Part shown: in pieces, positions 29,089 to 39,101 of the stretch
How the letters are laid out: each line of letters starts with the position of its first letter
How positions within the stretch are numbered: position 1 is the stretch's first letter
Source of the DNA: Aculops lycopersici
Taxonomy: Eukaryota; Arthropoda; Arachnida; Trombidiformes; Eriophyidae
Assembly (NCBI GenBank): GCA_015350385.1
Contig: WNKI01000003.1
Coordinates: forward strand, 1-64,000
DNA: 64,000 bases
Reading direction: 5' to 3'
Notes under the pieces: model-generated
What the model was told of the DNA's origin: nothing
The model's database searches: none
What the model saw: only the letters and a program-made list of their open reading frames with translations
Position numbers and translations under genes: made by a program

Positions 29089-30156
29089 ATGGACTTAGGC
29101 CTGAATCTCGCCAACTTGTCGTTGGCCGAGATTGCCTCAATGTTGAGCTCGAGACAACAGGAAGTTTTACTTGCCAGCATCTCGGTGGCTGCGAATCTGA
29201 TTCAACAATTACAAGAAGAGGAACGCGAGCGCCAACAACTAGAGGATCCGGCCCAGAATTTCCTACAAAGGATTCAACAAGCGCAACAGCTCAGTATTAA
29301 GCAAGACAACAGCAACCACAAGTCGCAACAAAAAGAACTCCAGCACAACAACAGTAATAATTATCAGAATGTTAGCATAAACAGCAACAACAACAATAAT
29401 AACAATAACAATAATAATAGCAGTAATAATCTCAATTCAAGCAACAACCACCTGAACCTCAGCAAAAGTGACAATCTCAGCCACCTCACTCAGCAACAAC
29501 TTCAGCAAGTCGCGCAACAACAGCTCCACCAACACCAGCAACATTCAGACGACCTCGACGAGGAATTGGATGATGAACAGGGTCTCAATGACCAATCTTC
29601 CGAAGCCTCCTTCGAGGACTACAGCTATACTGGCCAAACAGACCATTCCCAAACAGCTGACGCCGAGACCCTTGCAACCATTAAACAGTTCGCCGAGGAG
29701 CTCAAGTATAGGCGCAAGATAATCAAACTCTCGCAAAAGGGAGCAGCTCAAAGTTTGCGCGCCTATACCTCAGGCGAACAACCCTGCACGGACGCCATTA
29801 TTTATCACTTCGAGAATCTCCAGCTTGAACCAGATCGAGCAATGCAACTTATACCCCTATTAAGAAACTGGCTTGAATGGGCCGAAAAGCATAGGCTCAG
29901 TGGAAAGCAACTTCCTATGATGAGCGCTGTAACCAAAGTCCCACGCGAGAGGAAACGAAAAGTTGTCCTCTTCAACGATAAAGCTAAACAATACCTAGAG
30001 GATGCATTCTCAAAAAACAACCATCCAGATAGATACCAACTAGACGTGATTTCCCAAGAACTCCAAATTCCCACTCGATCAATTAGAAAGTGGTTCACAA
30101 ATCGGCGCCAAAGGAAACGATTTGCTGAAAAATTCTCACCAATAATGTCGCCATGA
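29089..30156 (+). CDS. Divergent POU-homeodomain transcription factor
   Basis: A 355-residue single-exon protein. After a helical Leu/Gln-rich N-terminus (1-70) and a long Asn/Gln stretch (80-155) comes a POU-specific domain at about 193-270 (LATIKQFAEELKYRRKIIKLSQKGAAQSLRAY..., IIYHFENLQL, LIPLLRNWLEWAEKH). A homeodomain follows at about 287-346, starting ERKRKVVLFNDKAKQYLEDAF and ending IRKWFTNRRQRKRF. The two domains in this order define the POU family of developmental transcription factors. It departs from the family at normally fixed positions: the SQTT of the POU-specific recognition helix reads TDAI, and the homeodomain WFCNRRQ reads WFTNRRQ with Lys at position 47 in place of Val. A short insertion before the recognition helix (TSGEQPC) resembles class VI proteins, but the class is uncertain. 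An AATAAA lies at 30236-30241. Confidence 0.85.
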   Translation: MDLGLNLANLSLAEIASMLSSRQQEVLLASISVAANLIQQLQEEERERQQLEDPAQNFLQRIQQAQQLSIKQDNSNHKSQQKELQHNNSNNYQNVSINSNNNNNNNNNNNSSNNLNSSNNHLNLSKSDNLSHLTQQQLQQVAQQQLHQHQQHSDDLDEELDDEQGLNDQSSEASFEDYSYTGQTDHSQTADAETLATIKQFAEELKYRRKIIKLSQKGAAQSLRAYTSGEQPCTDAIIYHFENLQLEPDRAMQLIPLLRNWLEWAEKHRLSGKQLPMMSAVTKVPRERKRKVVLFNDKAKQYLEDAFSKNNHPDRYQLDVISQELQIPTRSIRKWFTNRRQRKRFAEKFSPIMSP

Positions 30157-30846
30157 TAAGATACCAATGTGTTGCGACATTGTTAACTCAATTTACTCAT
30201 CCCTCCTCTCATTTTACTCATGACATTGACTTGAAAATAAACTTTTGATATAACTATTGAACAATTTTACCTGACACAATAGGCTCTTGTATATCAGTCT
30301 CGTTTATCTCTTTGAGCTGCACATGTTGCATGTCTTGCGTTGTCCGTGTCCAATCTTCATGAATTCACATGGTTAAGATTACATGGTTAAGATCACATGG
30401 TTAAGGTTGTCAATTTAAACAAGCTGTCAAAGATTACCATACATTTTGGTTGATTCTCCCATTTTCGATCAATTTATAAATTCTACTAACAAGCTTCTTC
30501 GAATTGGGAGATTTCCGTCCAAGTTTCGTCAACGGCTACTACATCCGAAACGACTCAATCAATATCCTGTCTCACCCATGTTGACCTATGGGCATGACAG
30601 TGGGTTTGCAGAGACAGTATTATGGGGTGACTGAGTTATGTCAACAGAATGGTACACAAACAGGTGGCCAGGACTTGATTTTGGGTCCTGATGTCTGCCC
30701 GGCCGAAGCAAAGCACGCACTAGAGCTTGCGCGAGGTCGCGTGCGAGCAAACAAATATACCAGACTTGATTGGTTTGTGTAAACAATTACAAAATTGTTG
30801 CATTTTTCATCAATCACCAATATTACAAACAACTAATCTCTTAATA
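30157..30846. other. Intergenic stretch with 14-bp triple repeat
   Basis: AT-rich 690 bp. The POU polyadenylation signal AATAAA is at 30236-30241. Three tandem copies of a 14-bp unit (ACATGGTTAAGATT and variants) lie at 30367-30406. The right part should hold the promoter of the TPR gene. In-frame GTG codons extend the TPR frame upstream to 30727, but there is no ATG before 30847. Confidence 0.5.
30367..30406. repeat. 14-bp tandem repeat, three copies
   Basis: ACATGGTTAAGATT, then ACATGGTTAAGATC, then ACATGGTTAAGG. Three direct copies with no spacer. Too few and too short for a CRISPR-like array; most likely a local duplication. Confidence 0.9.
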
Positions 30847-31329
30847 ATGTCCCAGGATGACTATGAGATTTTCAAACTACAAGGAAATGATTATTTCAAG
30901 AAGAAGGACTACAAATCAGCAATAAGATCATACACTGACGCGATTCTTACTAAAGGAGATGAAGCGATCGCTTATTCGAATCGGGCCTTATGTTACATCA
31001 ATCTTGGACAACACTTTGAGGCCATTGCCGATTGTAATCAAGCAATTACACTTGATGACAAGCTTACCAAGGCATATTACAGACGAGCTACCGCCAAGAA
31101 AGCTCTCTCGAGATTCGAGTCATCTCTAGAGGATTTCGAGAAAGCTCTCGAGCTGGATCCAGATTCCACTCAGACTAAACAAGAGGTTGCAGCAATCAAG
31201 AAATTGTTAAAAGAAGACTCTAGAATAGATATTAAACCAATTGAGAAACCTGAAATCTACCGAAGTAGCAAACAATTGAGAACATTTGATCTCAGAAATC
31301 AATACTCAGGGACAAAATCGTACAGATGA
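30847..31329 (+). CDS. Short RPAP3/SPAG1-like TPR protein
   Basis: A 160-residue single-exon protein made of one three-unit TPR domain (about residues 6-110: EIFKLQGNDYFKKKDYKSAIRSYTDAI, AIAYSNRALCYINLGQHFEAIADCNQAI, TKAYYRRATAKKALSRFESSLEDFEKALELDPD). After it comes a linker with IDIKPIEKPEIYRSSKQLR. This post-TPR motif (KPI-x-KP...) is characteristic of RPAP3 and SPAG1, cochaperones that bring HSP90/HSP70 clients into R2TP-type assembly of RNA polymerases and dyneins. Asn and Lys/Arg residues that form the carboxylate clamp for the HSP90/HSP70 C-terminal EEVD peptide are present (GNDYF, SNRAL, YRRATA). The protein ends soon after, without a second TPR domain or the C-terminal RPAP3 domain that binds RUVBL1/2. 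The full-length fly RPAP3 homolog is far longer. It may be a stand-alone cochaperone or a duplicated fragment. Confidence 0.82.
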   Translation: MSQDDYEIFKLQGNDYFKKKDYKSAIRSYTDAILTKGDEAIAYSNRALCYINLGQHFEAIADCNQAITLDDKLTKAYYRRATAKKALSRFESSLEDFEKALELDPDSTQTKQEVAAIKKLLKEDSRIDIKPIEKPEIYRSSKQLRTFDLRNQYSGTKSYR

Positions 31330-31470
31330 CACAATCGGGAGTATATTTCTGTTTTCGTTTTGTATCTGGATGGCGCGTTAAAAAGTTTATTTGATTATTG
31401 CAGTCTATTATTAAATACAGATCTTATGTAATAGTTTTATCTCAACTTGCCGCAATTATGTAGATTTACT

Positions 31471-33705
31471 TCAAAGTGAGATCTGTCCAGGCTTTAGTTC
31501 GTCCATTTTCCAGCCACCGTCACCCTCGAACACCAACAGGTGTGTGTGAAATTTCCATAATGAGGGCCTATGCGTGATCGTAATCAATGACGTGCCCATA
31601 TCCTTGACAGCTTGATAAATTTGACTCTCAACATCAATGGATACAGCACTTGTACACTCATCCAACAATGCAAATTGAGGCTTGTGATATAGAACTCTGG
31701 CCATTCCCATTCTCTGTTTCTCACCACCACTCAATATGTCTTTCCAGTCGCCAATGGCCGACCAACCACCTTCACGAGTAACTACATGGTTCAAATGCAC
31801 CTTGTCTAGAATGAGTGCCAAGTCTTCATCAGTGAATCCCTTCTTTCTCATGACCTCTACAGAATCTGGATATATAACTTGATCTCTTAGGGTGCCTAGT
31901 GACATGTACGGTCTTTGCGGTACATAGTACATTTCGCGACTAGATGGACGTTCAATTTGACCATTGAATATAGGCCACACTCCGGCCATAATACGGAAGA
32001 GCGAACTCTTACCACATCCGTTTGGTCCAGTGATGAGCAAGTGCATGTCTTGTCTAACCTCAAGAGTAAGACTTGGAACAACAATATCATAGTTTGGCGT
32101 GATAACTGGGACATCCTTCAATCTAAGGTAATTATCAACCTCAACAACCCTACCTAGAATCTGTGGCATTCCATCCTTGAACTGCAAGGCTGGCACTGAC
32201 TTTCTTGATTTAGCCGCCAAAGCTGCGCCTGGTCTCTTATAGACTCCCTTGTTGACTTGCTCAAAGACTGTGAACATCTTTGCAACCCGATTGGAGTATC
32301 CGGCCAGCTCGTGCGCTTCCTTGTAGGACGACAACAATCTCTCTAAAGCATCCGCGCCAGCGATTAAAATATTCTTTGCAGTTGTCATATATTGTGTTCT
32401 CTCAGAGACATCATCTGTATCTGGATCATCAGGGTCGGCGTCGGTCAGTGGAATGGTTCCTGTCATCACAGGGATGGCTATTATGACCATACCTGTTGCA
32501 CTCCAGCAGTATTTCATCAAAAATTGTTCAAGCATAATGTACCATAACTTGGTGTTTAGGATTCTATTAACTTGTTGAGCGAGTTGCTTGTAGGATTGTT
32601 GCAACAAATTCAATTCAATATCATGACCACCATAGAAGGCAATTTCTTCACTATTGGTAACAATTCGCGAATGCAATGATCTTAAGAAACCTTTTCGTCT
32701 AGCCTCCTCAGCAACAAGTGTTCCGAATGGCGGCGAGCACCAACGCAATATTCCGTGGGTTGCAAATCCGATCACTGAAGCCATTAGGGGTCCGTAGGAT
32801 TGGTATGATCCACCCAGACCCTTAGCCATACTAACCAGTGTGAATGCAATGACAGTAAGATCCAAACATGGTTTTGTAACCGAGGAATATAAGTGAGCAC
32901 AATGGATTGAGAAAGTTGTGATATCGTCCGTTAGCGAATGGTCAGGATTCTCCAATCTGCCGTCCAAATTTGATACTGCATAATAAGTGTCATTTTTAAA
33001 ATATAAATCGTAAGCGTAACGCACTAAACGAGTTCTGAAAGCTAGAGCCATTTGGCCCTCGAGGAATCTAATGAGCGAGTTGATGAATGTTGCTGGCAGA
33101 GCAACTAGTAGCCATTTTGTGAGCATTAAACTAAAATTATAAACATCTCGTCGAACAATATATTTTACGACTTTACCCTCCAAGTTTGCAACATAAATAG
33201 AAAGGAAGGTTCTTGATACAAGTGATAGAGTGTGAGCTAATAGAATGAGTGATTCCGAGGACCAAACTGCTGGTATCATGATGCGAATCAATTTGATCAT
33301 TTGGATTATGAAGTCTACATTGATTCCAGTTAAATATTGAAAGAAGTATAACATTTTTATCATATATTCCTCCATGGGAGCAATGATAAAGTTGTCTCTT
33401 GGTGGACCAAAGTCTACATAGCTCTCCTTGCTACCTTGGAGATTTCTCTGATTTGCTTCACGCCTCGCGGCGGCCAACAGGTTGACATGACCATCGACAG
33501 CCACCTCACCCTCTAAGCTTGCTGTCTTATCCTGAAAACTAAGTGCCTGCTTCTTGAGAGCATCCAAACCTTGTTTTAAAAGAGGTGAGCCTACATGACA
33601 CATGTAAATAGTAAAAATACCTGCACAAGCTCCACGAGTAACATAATGGAATGGAATTCCGTAAGCATCACTAATGACGCGCATCTTGGATACGACGTTG
33701 GTCAT
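31471..33705 (-). CDS. ABCD1: ABCD1/ABCD2-type peroxisomal very-long-chain acyl-CoA half-transporter
   Basis: ABCD1/2 (adrenoleukodystrophy protein family) are half-size ABC transporters that import very-long-chain acyl-CoA into peroxisomes for beta-oxidation. The 744-residue protein has an N-terminal membrane domain with family blocks such as RLVRYAYDLYF, GRLENPDHSLTDDI, LVAEEARRKGFLRSLHSR and the EAA-like NSEEIAFYGGHD, followed by LWYIMLEQFLMKYCWSATG. The ATP-binding domain has Walker A GPNGCGKSS (from residue 560), YVPQRPYMSLGTLRDQVIYPDS, signature LSGGEKQR (about 659) and Walker B FALLDECTSA (about 679), followed by the switch ITHRPSLWK. The C-terminal end (LLVFEGDGGWKMDEL) matches ABCD1/2 more than ABCD3 or ABCD4. 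One exon, ATG start. An in-line polyadenylation signal (minus-strand AATAAA, 31386-31391) lies beyond the stop. All catalytic motifs are intact. Confidence 0.94.
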   Translation of the reverse strand: MTNVVSKMRVISDAYGIPFHYVTRGACAGIFTIYMCHVGSPLLKQGLDALKKQALSFQDKTASLEGEVAVDGHVNLLAAARREANQRNLQGSKESYVDFGPPRDNFIIAPMEEYMIKMLYFFQYLTGINVDFIIQMIKLIRIMIPAVWSSESLILLAHTLSLVSRTFLSIYVANLEGKVVKYIVRRDVYNFSLMLTKWLLVALPATFINSLIRFLEGQMALAFRTRLVRYAYDLYFKNDTYYAVSNLDGRLENPDHSLTDDITTFSIHCAHLYSSVTKPCLDLTVIAFTLVSMAKGLGGSYQSYGPLMASVIGFATHGILRWCSPPFGTLVAEEARRKGFLRSLHSRIVTNSEEIAFYGGHDIELNLLQQSYKQLAQQVNRILNTKLWYIMLEQFLMKYCWSATGMVIIAIPVMTGTIPLTDADPDDPDTDDVSERTQYMTTAKNILIAGADALERLLSSYKEAHELAGYSNRVAKMFTVFEQVNKGVYKRPGAALAAKSRKSVPALQFKDGMPQILGRVVEVDNYLRLKDVPVITPNYDIVVPSLTLEVRQDMHLLITGPNGCGKSSLFRIMAGVWPIFNGQIERPSSREMYYVPQRPYMSLGTLRDQVIYPDSVEVMRKKGFTDEDLALILDKVHLNHVVTREGGWSAIGDWKDILSGGEKQRMGMARVLYHKPQFALLDECTSAVSIDVESQIYQAVKDMGTSLITITHRPSLWKFHTHLLVFEGDGGWKMDELKPGQISL

Positions 33706-35729
33706 GTTGCTTGTTTGTTACTGGTCTTGTTACTTGTAAATATATAAAAAGGTATTTTAACCGGTTTCTCGGGCTTGAACTAAATGTTTATTTATGTTAC
33801 TTTTGCAAGAGGAGGAGATCGACCATCAAAAATTTTGGCCTCCTCTTCTTTACAGACATAAACAATCAATAACTAATATACTGATTTGCAATACTTCTCA
33901 ACGATAATACTGATAGTGGTAATATTGCTTAAATTGGTTGGTCGATAATATTGTTACTTGAATGAGATGCGAATGTGATGATGTTACAAAATAACAACAG
34001 AGATAATACTTCAAGTCAGTCCATCAAATCAGCTACTATTTCGGCGATGTTATCGCGCCAACACAATCTCGATAGAAAATAGCATGAGAGAAAAGACGGA
34101 CAATTGTCATGTCTTGGTAAGCTAAGTTGTTCCCGACAGAATAAGCTAGGGCAGATAATGCGCACTAACGGTTTCGTCTTCTCTTTCTCTTGACTTGCCT
34201 CGCCTTACCAATCGAGCAAGCTAGAGAGGGAGAGAGGCAGCAACTCGCAGTCGGCCAACACAACACTAGCCTAAGACCAATACACACTTGTTGTTCATTT
34301 TCAAGATCTCCCCCGATGGGTTGGCTACTAGAGGGAGCAGGCTCAAGCACAACTGAGTTGAAGAGCGATATAACAACCTGTTACTAGTTTGCGTACGACC
34401 AGCGCGCAAGACTAGTTTTCGTTCAACCTCAACTATGATCAGACTGTGATCTTTCCCAGCAATCGTACAAACCACCTGAGCACTTGCACGACCGCTTCGT
34501 GCAACGTTCGCGACTAACTACCATCATAGTTGAGCTAACCAATGGCCCAATTGGACAACGAGGATGGCTTGTCGTCTTCTTCTTTTCTTTCGTTTGGTAC
34601 TACAAGGTCGAGCTAGCTAACAATCTTCAATACCAGCAGCACCACTTGTCGACTAGCTTGCTCCTAGCCAACCAGTCTGGCTGTCACCTGTGTACTTCTC
34701 TCCGCCGATTCTTTACCCTCCGGCTTGGCTCTAATGCCAACAAGACCTAAGGTTAGCTCGCTTTATAACGACGACAACAACGTCGAATTGCATGATGACT
34801 ATTATGGCCAACCAGCAAGCGAGAGTTTGGTCGATTCGAAGCTTGCACGAGCAAAATGTTCAGCAACGGCAACCGCAGTTACAATCTAGACTAAGATCGC
34901 CCTTCAAAAGAGCGACTTTTCATGACAGTATGTACAAGCCCTATTACGAGACAAAATGGCGAATTCAACCACTCGCTGTAGTTTGTATCGGAAATTCAGT
35001 CATTTTGAGTGGCCAGGTAGGGCAAGAGAACAAACAAATACCAAATTGTATTTGGCAAAAATCTCCTGCTTCCTCATTTGCACTTGCCGAACTCGCTAGC
35101 TATCCCTTTGCCCAAATCAACTGCCAAGCTGAGAAGTTAGTATTGCGAGAAGTTTGAGAAGGAATGTGAGGCAAGCGTCAAGTTGTCGCCCATTGAGCTC
35201 GGCGAGGCTAGCGCATGGCGTTGGGTTCTCTCTGAGTCCAAGTCGACAAGTAGATTGTACAAAGGGCTGGGAGAGGCGAGTGAGATAATTTTCAAACAAC
35301 CAGCAACGAGACACGAGACTCAAAACTAGTGCTCAAAGGTTTCCCATCCTTGTGGATCTATGGTATCCATTCTTAACCATTCTATCTCCGCTGCCAAGCT
35401 CAACCAAGCGCGCGATCCATTTACTTCTCAACTCAATGAGCTGGCAAGCTACTAATTACACAACGAAACTCACTTGGTATCATGACTTCGCCCGTCCGAT
35501 TTCAAGTTCGAACAGACACTTGAGCTAGGGGCATTGAAAACTTCAAGGTTAGTCAAAAGGTATAACCAAAGAGCTAAAAAGGGTGGATTGTAATATTTTC
35601 GCTTGCCTGTCGAAGCGGTTGTAACTGAAGTGCAGTTGAGTTAGGTGCATTATTGATTATTCACCTCTAGTTTTTATTTATCTCAATCTAATTGAGCCTT
35701 TTTCTCGCTTTCTAAATGATCGATACTCA
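33706..35729. other. Gene-free 2 kb
   Basis: No supportable exon. Left part AT-rich (probably the ABCD promoter), right part of more balanced composition. The longest frame from an ATG (34792-35157, + strand, 121 codons) has no domain, signal peptide or conserved look. I see no repeat of note. Confidence 0.45.
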
Positions 35730-36670
35730 TTACAATTGGTCAAGGTACAAATCCAAGTCGAGCCTTTGTTGATTGAATAAGATTTGCAGTCCAAGAGAAA
35801 GCTTATCACTCAACAGAATATTTACCTCTGAGTCTATCTGGCTCATCCTGCGACCAAACAATTTGTCAACAAAATTTTGTTGCTCATCGGTGCAATCAAC
35901 ACACTCGACATCATAAGAAACATTTGGTTCCAATTGAACATAAGCCACCTGTATGCACTCGTCATACTTTATGCGCTGTCTAAGTTGGACTAGCATAAAA
36001 GATTTCGGCAAATGGATTCGTGACTTGATAATCTGTGGCTCTCCATGGCCCTCGAGGTAAGCCTCAGATTCAATTTCGATAACCCTGAACGGGTTGTCAA
36101 GTTCCAAGTTGACAGTCAAGGCATAAGTACGGTCGCGTTCGACCACGCAATTGACAAAGATATCTTTTAGCATGGCGTTCCGATTGCCACTTATTTGTTG
36201 TGGCAAGTTGTTTGTAGAGTTGGCGCCATTTGATGACGTGTTCGGATTAATGTCGTCGATTTGGAAATGAGTTTCGGCGACTGTAACATTAAGTCCAGTA
36301 GCAATGGATAGACTCCTAAATTTAAGAGTGATTGTAGTTAAGTCAAGTGTTAGTTGTCATTTAGTTCAAATCTAACTGTCTATTACTTGAATAATTATCC
36401 GAAAAGTGACACTTACTTGGCATCTAATGGCTCTCTATCCCAATATATAGTGTAAAGTGCTGCAATATCCAACAATCTTTCAACATTTTGCTTGGTGTAT
36501 GTCTTCAGAAGATCTGAGCCAATGCGACAGGCAGTAGCTGAATTGTAATTATAACGATTGTGGTTAGCTTAGTGTTTGATTGAATCGACAATAGTGGAAG
36601 ATTATTTCTTGGACTCACCTTGTTCAAACGCCACCACCAACAGCACCCACGTGATGAAAGACCTAGTCAT
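35730..36670 (-). CDS. Unrecognised secreted protein, three exons
   Basis: I rebuilt three coding exons: 36619-36670, 36417-36537 and 35730-36315. The introns are 36538-36618 (GTGAGTCC...TTCAG, 81 bp) and 36316-36416 (GTAAGTGTC...TTTAG, 101 bp). Both joins keep the frame (GAA CAA G|CT and GCC AA|G AGT) and give 252 residues. The protein begins with a signal peptide (MTRSFITWVLLVVAFEQ) and then ACRIGSDLLKTYTKQNVERLLDIAALYTIYWDRE. The rest has no transmembrane helix. Cys residues at CVVERD and in VECVDC, and N-glycosylation sequons in NVT and NVS, fit an extracellular protein. The centre (YALTVNLELDNPFRVIEIESEAYLEG...) looks like beta structure. I do not recognise the family. It lies just downstream of the RGS gene on the same strand, 280 bp apart. 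Confidence 0.8.
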
Positions 36671-36950
36671 TGTATCTAATATGTATGATGATAATAGAAT
36701 TTAATCTATCCTTGAAGTTCTATCATCAGGGTGACAGATATATTACTGTCATGATGTTATAATCAAACTAGATTCATGTCCTGAGAGTGAGAGTAGTCTC
36801 ACTCTTGATTGCTGAGTCAGCAGATTGTGCTTGAGTATCAAGGCACATGCAAATCTTGCCAAAGAGTCATACTAAAGTAATCAATCTTTAGCGTCACTAT
36901 GAAGAGTCGGTTGCTTTCGCTTGAGTTGTTGATAACAGGTGGTTGGTTGT

Positions 36951-38072
36951 TTAGACATTAAATACCTTTCCGACAAATGGAGCGGCCAATCCTTGGCTTG
37001 GTGCCGGTGATATCGATGTTTTTGACCTCTTTGTGCACAACATTTTCTCCGGTTTTGGCGGAAGCGGTGGTGGAGGTGCCGGACGAGAGTGATTAACACT
37101 TGTTGGCACTCGATGGATTTTGCTTAAATCCAATTGGTCGGCTAGATCCTGAGGACAAATCTTTGCCACCTTGGTGCGATCTAATGGCTGGATATGATGC
37201 TGGCAGGGCAGACCAACCCTATTGTATGGACAGTGAGGCGGACATCCAACAATCGGTGGCGGGTGAAGTCTAGGTGATCTCCTTCTATTATCTATTATGT
37301 GAGACTGGTGCTTTGAAGATTCAGATCGAGTTGAACAAGTTGCTGATTTGTTAGCCATGCTGGGTGTGCTTAATATTGAAGTGAGGGTGGAGTTATGGGT
37401 CGCGATGGTGTTTGTTGTCCTATTCATGGGTGTCGACTGATCTAGGTTACGCTCTGAGAGGATCTTTTGGGCCAATTCTCGATCTAGGAGCCAAGTTTTG
37501 CAAAAGTTCGGGTAGCAACTTGTGGCCATCAAGTTGAATATTTCAAGTTGTGCATCACAGAATAGATTTGGTGTTGGTGTTTTCAATTGCTTTTGTATGA
37601 GTTGTTTACATTCGTCACTTATATTAACAGGTTGCCTTGCGTCTTTGCTCAGGTAATCGTTGAAGATTTGATTAACCATTAGCTTGACAAATTCAATACC
37701 GACACCATCTGAATCCAAATTTTTGTATTTCTCACAGGCTAAATAGAAATCGATATTCTCTTGACAATACTGAGTCTTAAGGAACTCTCGGAAAACCTGG
37801 ACGTTCTCCTTGTTCAGAAGGAATGCCGAAAAATCTGGTAATTCGTAGATGATACTGGCTCTTTGATTTGAATTTGATGTAGAATAGGATGTATTTTTTA
37901 ATAGTTCAGCTAGGGCTACTCGAGACACTTGTTTCGATAGGGAGTCCTTCTTTTGCTTCTTATGGTTCTTCCTGTGGTCGATCTTAAGTATCTTGTTTGC
38001 CAACGAGTCCAATCGCAACTTGTTGGCCGACGAATTCAAGTTATCGCCTGATTTACGCGCTGAGCTCATCAT
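36951..38072 (-). CDS. RGS-domain regulator of G-protein signalling (R4-like)
   Basis: RGS proteins speed up GTP hydrolysis by G-alpha subunits at the plasma membrane. This 373-residue protein has a single RGS domain at about 82-200: FSAFLLNKENVQVFREFLKTQYCQENIDFYLACEKYKNL, then IFNDYLS..., QPVNISDECKQLIQKQL and FCDAQLEIFNLMATSCYPNFCKTWL. The conserved G-alpha contact positions (E-N in QENIDF, the D in FCDAQ and the following bundle) look intact, so GAP activity is expected. The first 50 residues are basic (HRKNHKKQKK), which could support membrane association. The C-terminal ~170 residues are disordered with a proline-rich end (APPPPLPPKP), a probable SH3-binding site. The frame opens at a GTG, but the ATG at 38072 (with a second ATG at 38069) is the start. 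It diverges from TAF11. Confidence 0.9.
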   Translation of the reverse strand: MMSSARKSGDNLNSSANKLRLDSLANKILKIDHRKNHKKQKKDSLSKQVSRVALAELLKNTSYSTSNSNQRASIIYELPDFSAFLLNKENVQVFREFLKTQYCQENIDFYLACEKYKNLDSDGVGIEFVKLMVNQIFNDYLSKDARQPVNISDECKQLIQKQLKTPTPNLFCDAQLEIFNLMATSCYPNFCKTWLLDRELAQKILSERNLDQSTPMNRTTNTIATHNSTLTSILSTPSMANKSATCSTRSESSKHQSHIIDNRRRSPRLHPPPIVGCPPHCPYNRVGLPCQHHIQPLDRTKVAKICPQDLADQLDLSKIHRVPTSVNHSRPAPPPPLPPKPEKMLCTKRSKTSISPAPSQGLAAPFVGKVFNV

Positions 38073-38494
38073 GATAATATATTTGATTGTTAATTGATCA
38101 TCTAGATCAATCACGATCACTATAGACGAATCTCGTGAATCATGGTGTTGTAACTGCTACTCTGATAAATTTCTGGTTCACCCAAAAGTTCGAAGTTTGA
38201 CCGAACAAAACAGAGATGCCATTGGCCCCACACGAGCGCATTTGGCGCCACAGTGGTCGGCTAAAGGGCCACAAGTTGCAACGGTTCACTGCATTAGCAA
38301 CGTTTAATTTCTACGCAAGGATGCAGGGAAATTAGTGCGTGTGTGTTGTGAAAAGTTTTTCCACTCTTCTGGGCTCTCACGTTTCGTACCAAAACATTAG
38401 ATTGATTTGATCGTTTAGATACATATTCCCGATCATAGAAAAGATTCATGTTATTTTGGCTGTCAACTTATTATATAATGCCTAGCTAGCTACG
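38073..38494. promoter_or_regulatory. Shared upstream region of RGS and TAF11 genes
   Basis: This 422-bp spacer separates the start codons of two divergent genes. It probably contains both promoters and 5' UTRs. No exon or distinct element recognised; an isolated CTAGCTAGC palindrome sits just before the TAF11 start. Confidence 0.45.
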
Positions 38495-38983
38495 ATGGAC
38501 TCAAAGAATAGCATGGGTTTCGGTTCGCCGATGATGTCCGAGGATGAAGACGAGTCACGTGGTGCAGATAGTCAGTCGCAATCCAAACAACAAGACCAGC
38601 AATCGAGTGACCAGAAGCAAGATGATAAGACTGCCATGAGTCAAGAGGAGAGGGAAAGCGAAGAGGATGAAAAGGAAAAGATGCAAATATTATGGTCTCA
38701 ATTTACTGAGGAACAACTGAATAGATATGAAATGTTCCGTAGGTCAACTTTTCCCAAGGCGTCCATCAAGAGGTTGATGCAATCCATTTCAGGCGCCTCA
38801 GTGTCCCAAAATGTTGTGATAGCCATGTCGGGAATAGCTAAGGTTTTTGTTGGCGAACTTGTGGAGGAAGCAATCAGGATACAGAAACGATATGGCGAAT
38901 CAGGTCCAGTTGAGCCAAAGCATCTCAGAGAAGCTTACAGGGTTGTAAAAACTCGGCATGATCGGACAGTTAAATTAACATGA
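38495..38983 (+). CDS. TAF11: TAF11, TFIID subunit
   Basis: TAF11 is a histone-fold subunit of TFIID that pairs with TAF13 and contacts TBP/TFIIA at core promoters. The 162-residue protein has an acidic, Gln/Ser-rich N-terminus (1-65) and the conserved TAFII28 histone fold at about 66-155: FTEEQLNRYEMFRRSTFPKASIKRLMQSISGASVSQNVVIAMSGIAKVFVGELVEEA, then PKHLREAYR. The match to animal TAF11 is almost residue for residue in the fold. Single exon, ATG start. It is slightly shorter than human TAF11 (211) because of a shorter N-terminus. The gene is tail to tail with UGDH, 118 bp between stops; a minus-strand AATAAA (39010-39015) for UGDH lies in this gap. Confidence 0.96.
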   Translation: MDSKNSMGFGSPMMSEDEDESRGADSQSQSKQQDQQSSDQKQDDKTAMSQEERESEEDEKEKMQILWSQFTEEQLNRYEMFRRSTFPKASIKRLMQSISGASVSQNVVIAMSGIAKVFVGELVEEAIRIQKRYGESGPVEPKHLREAYRVVKTRHDRTVKLT

Positions 38984-39101
38984 ACTAGATCAATATACCT
39001 ACACTTGTATTTATTAGTTCCAAATTTAATTTACCAAAATATATTATTATCCTAGTTTATCATCGATCATCATGTGGCAAAGTGATATTATCAAATGATT
39101 G

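Noticed and set aside
30367..30406. Direct repeats as a CRISPR-like array
   Set aside because: Only three 14-bp copies with no spacers, in a eukaryotic genome.
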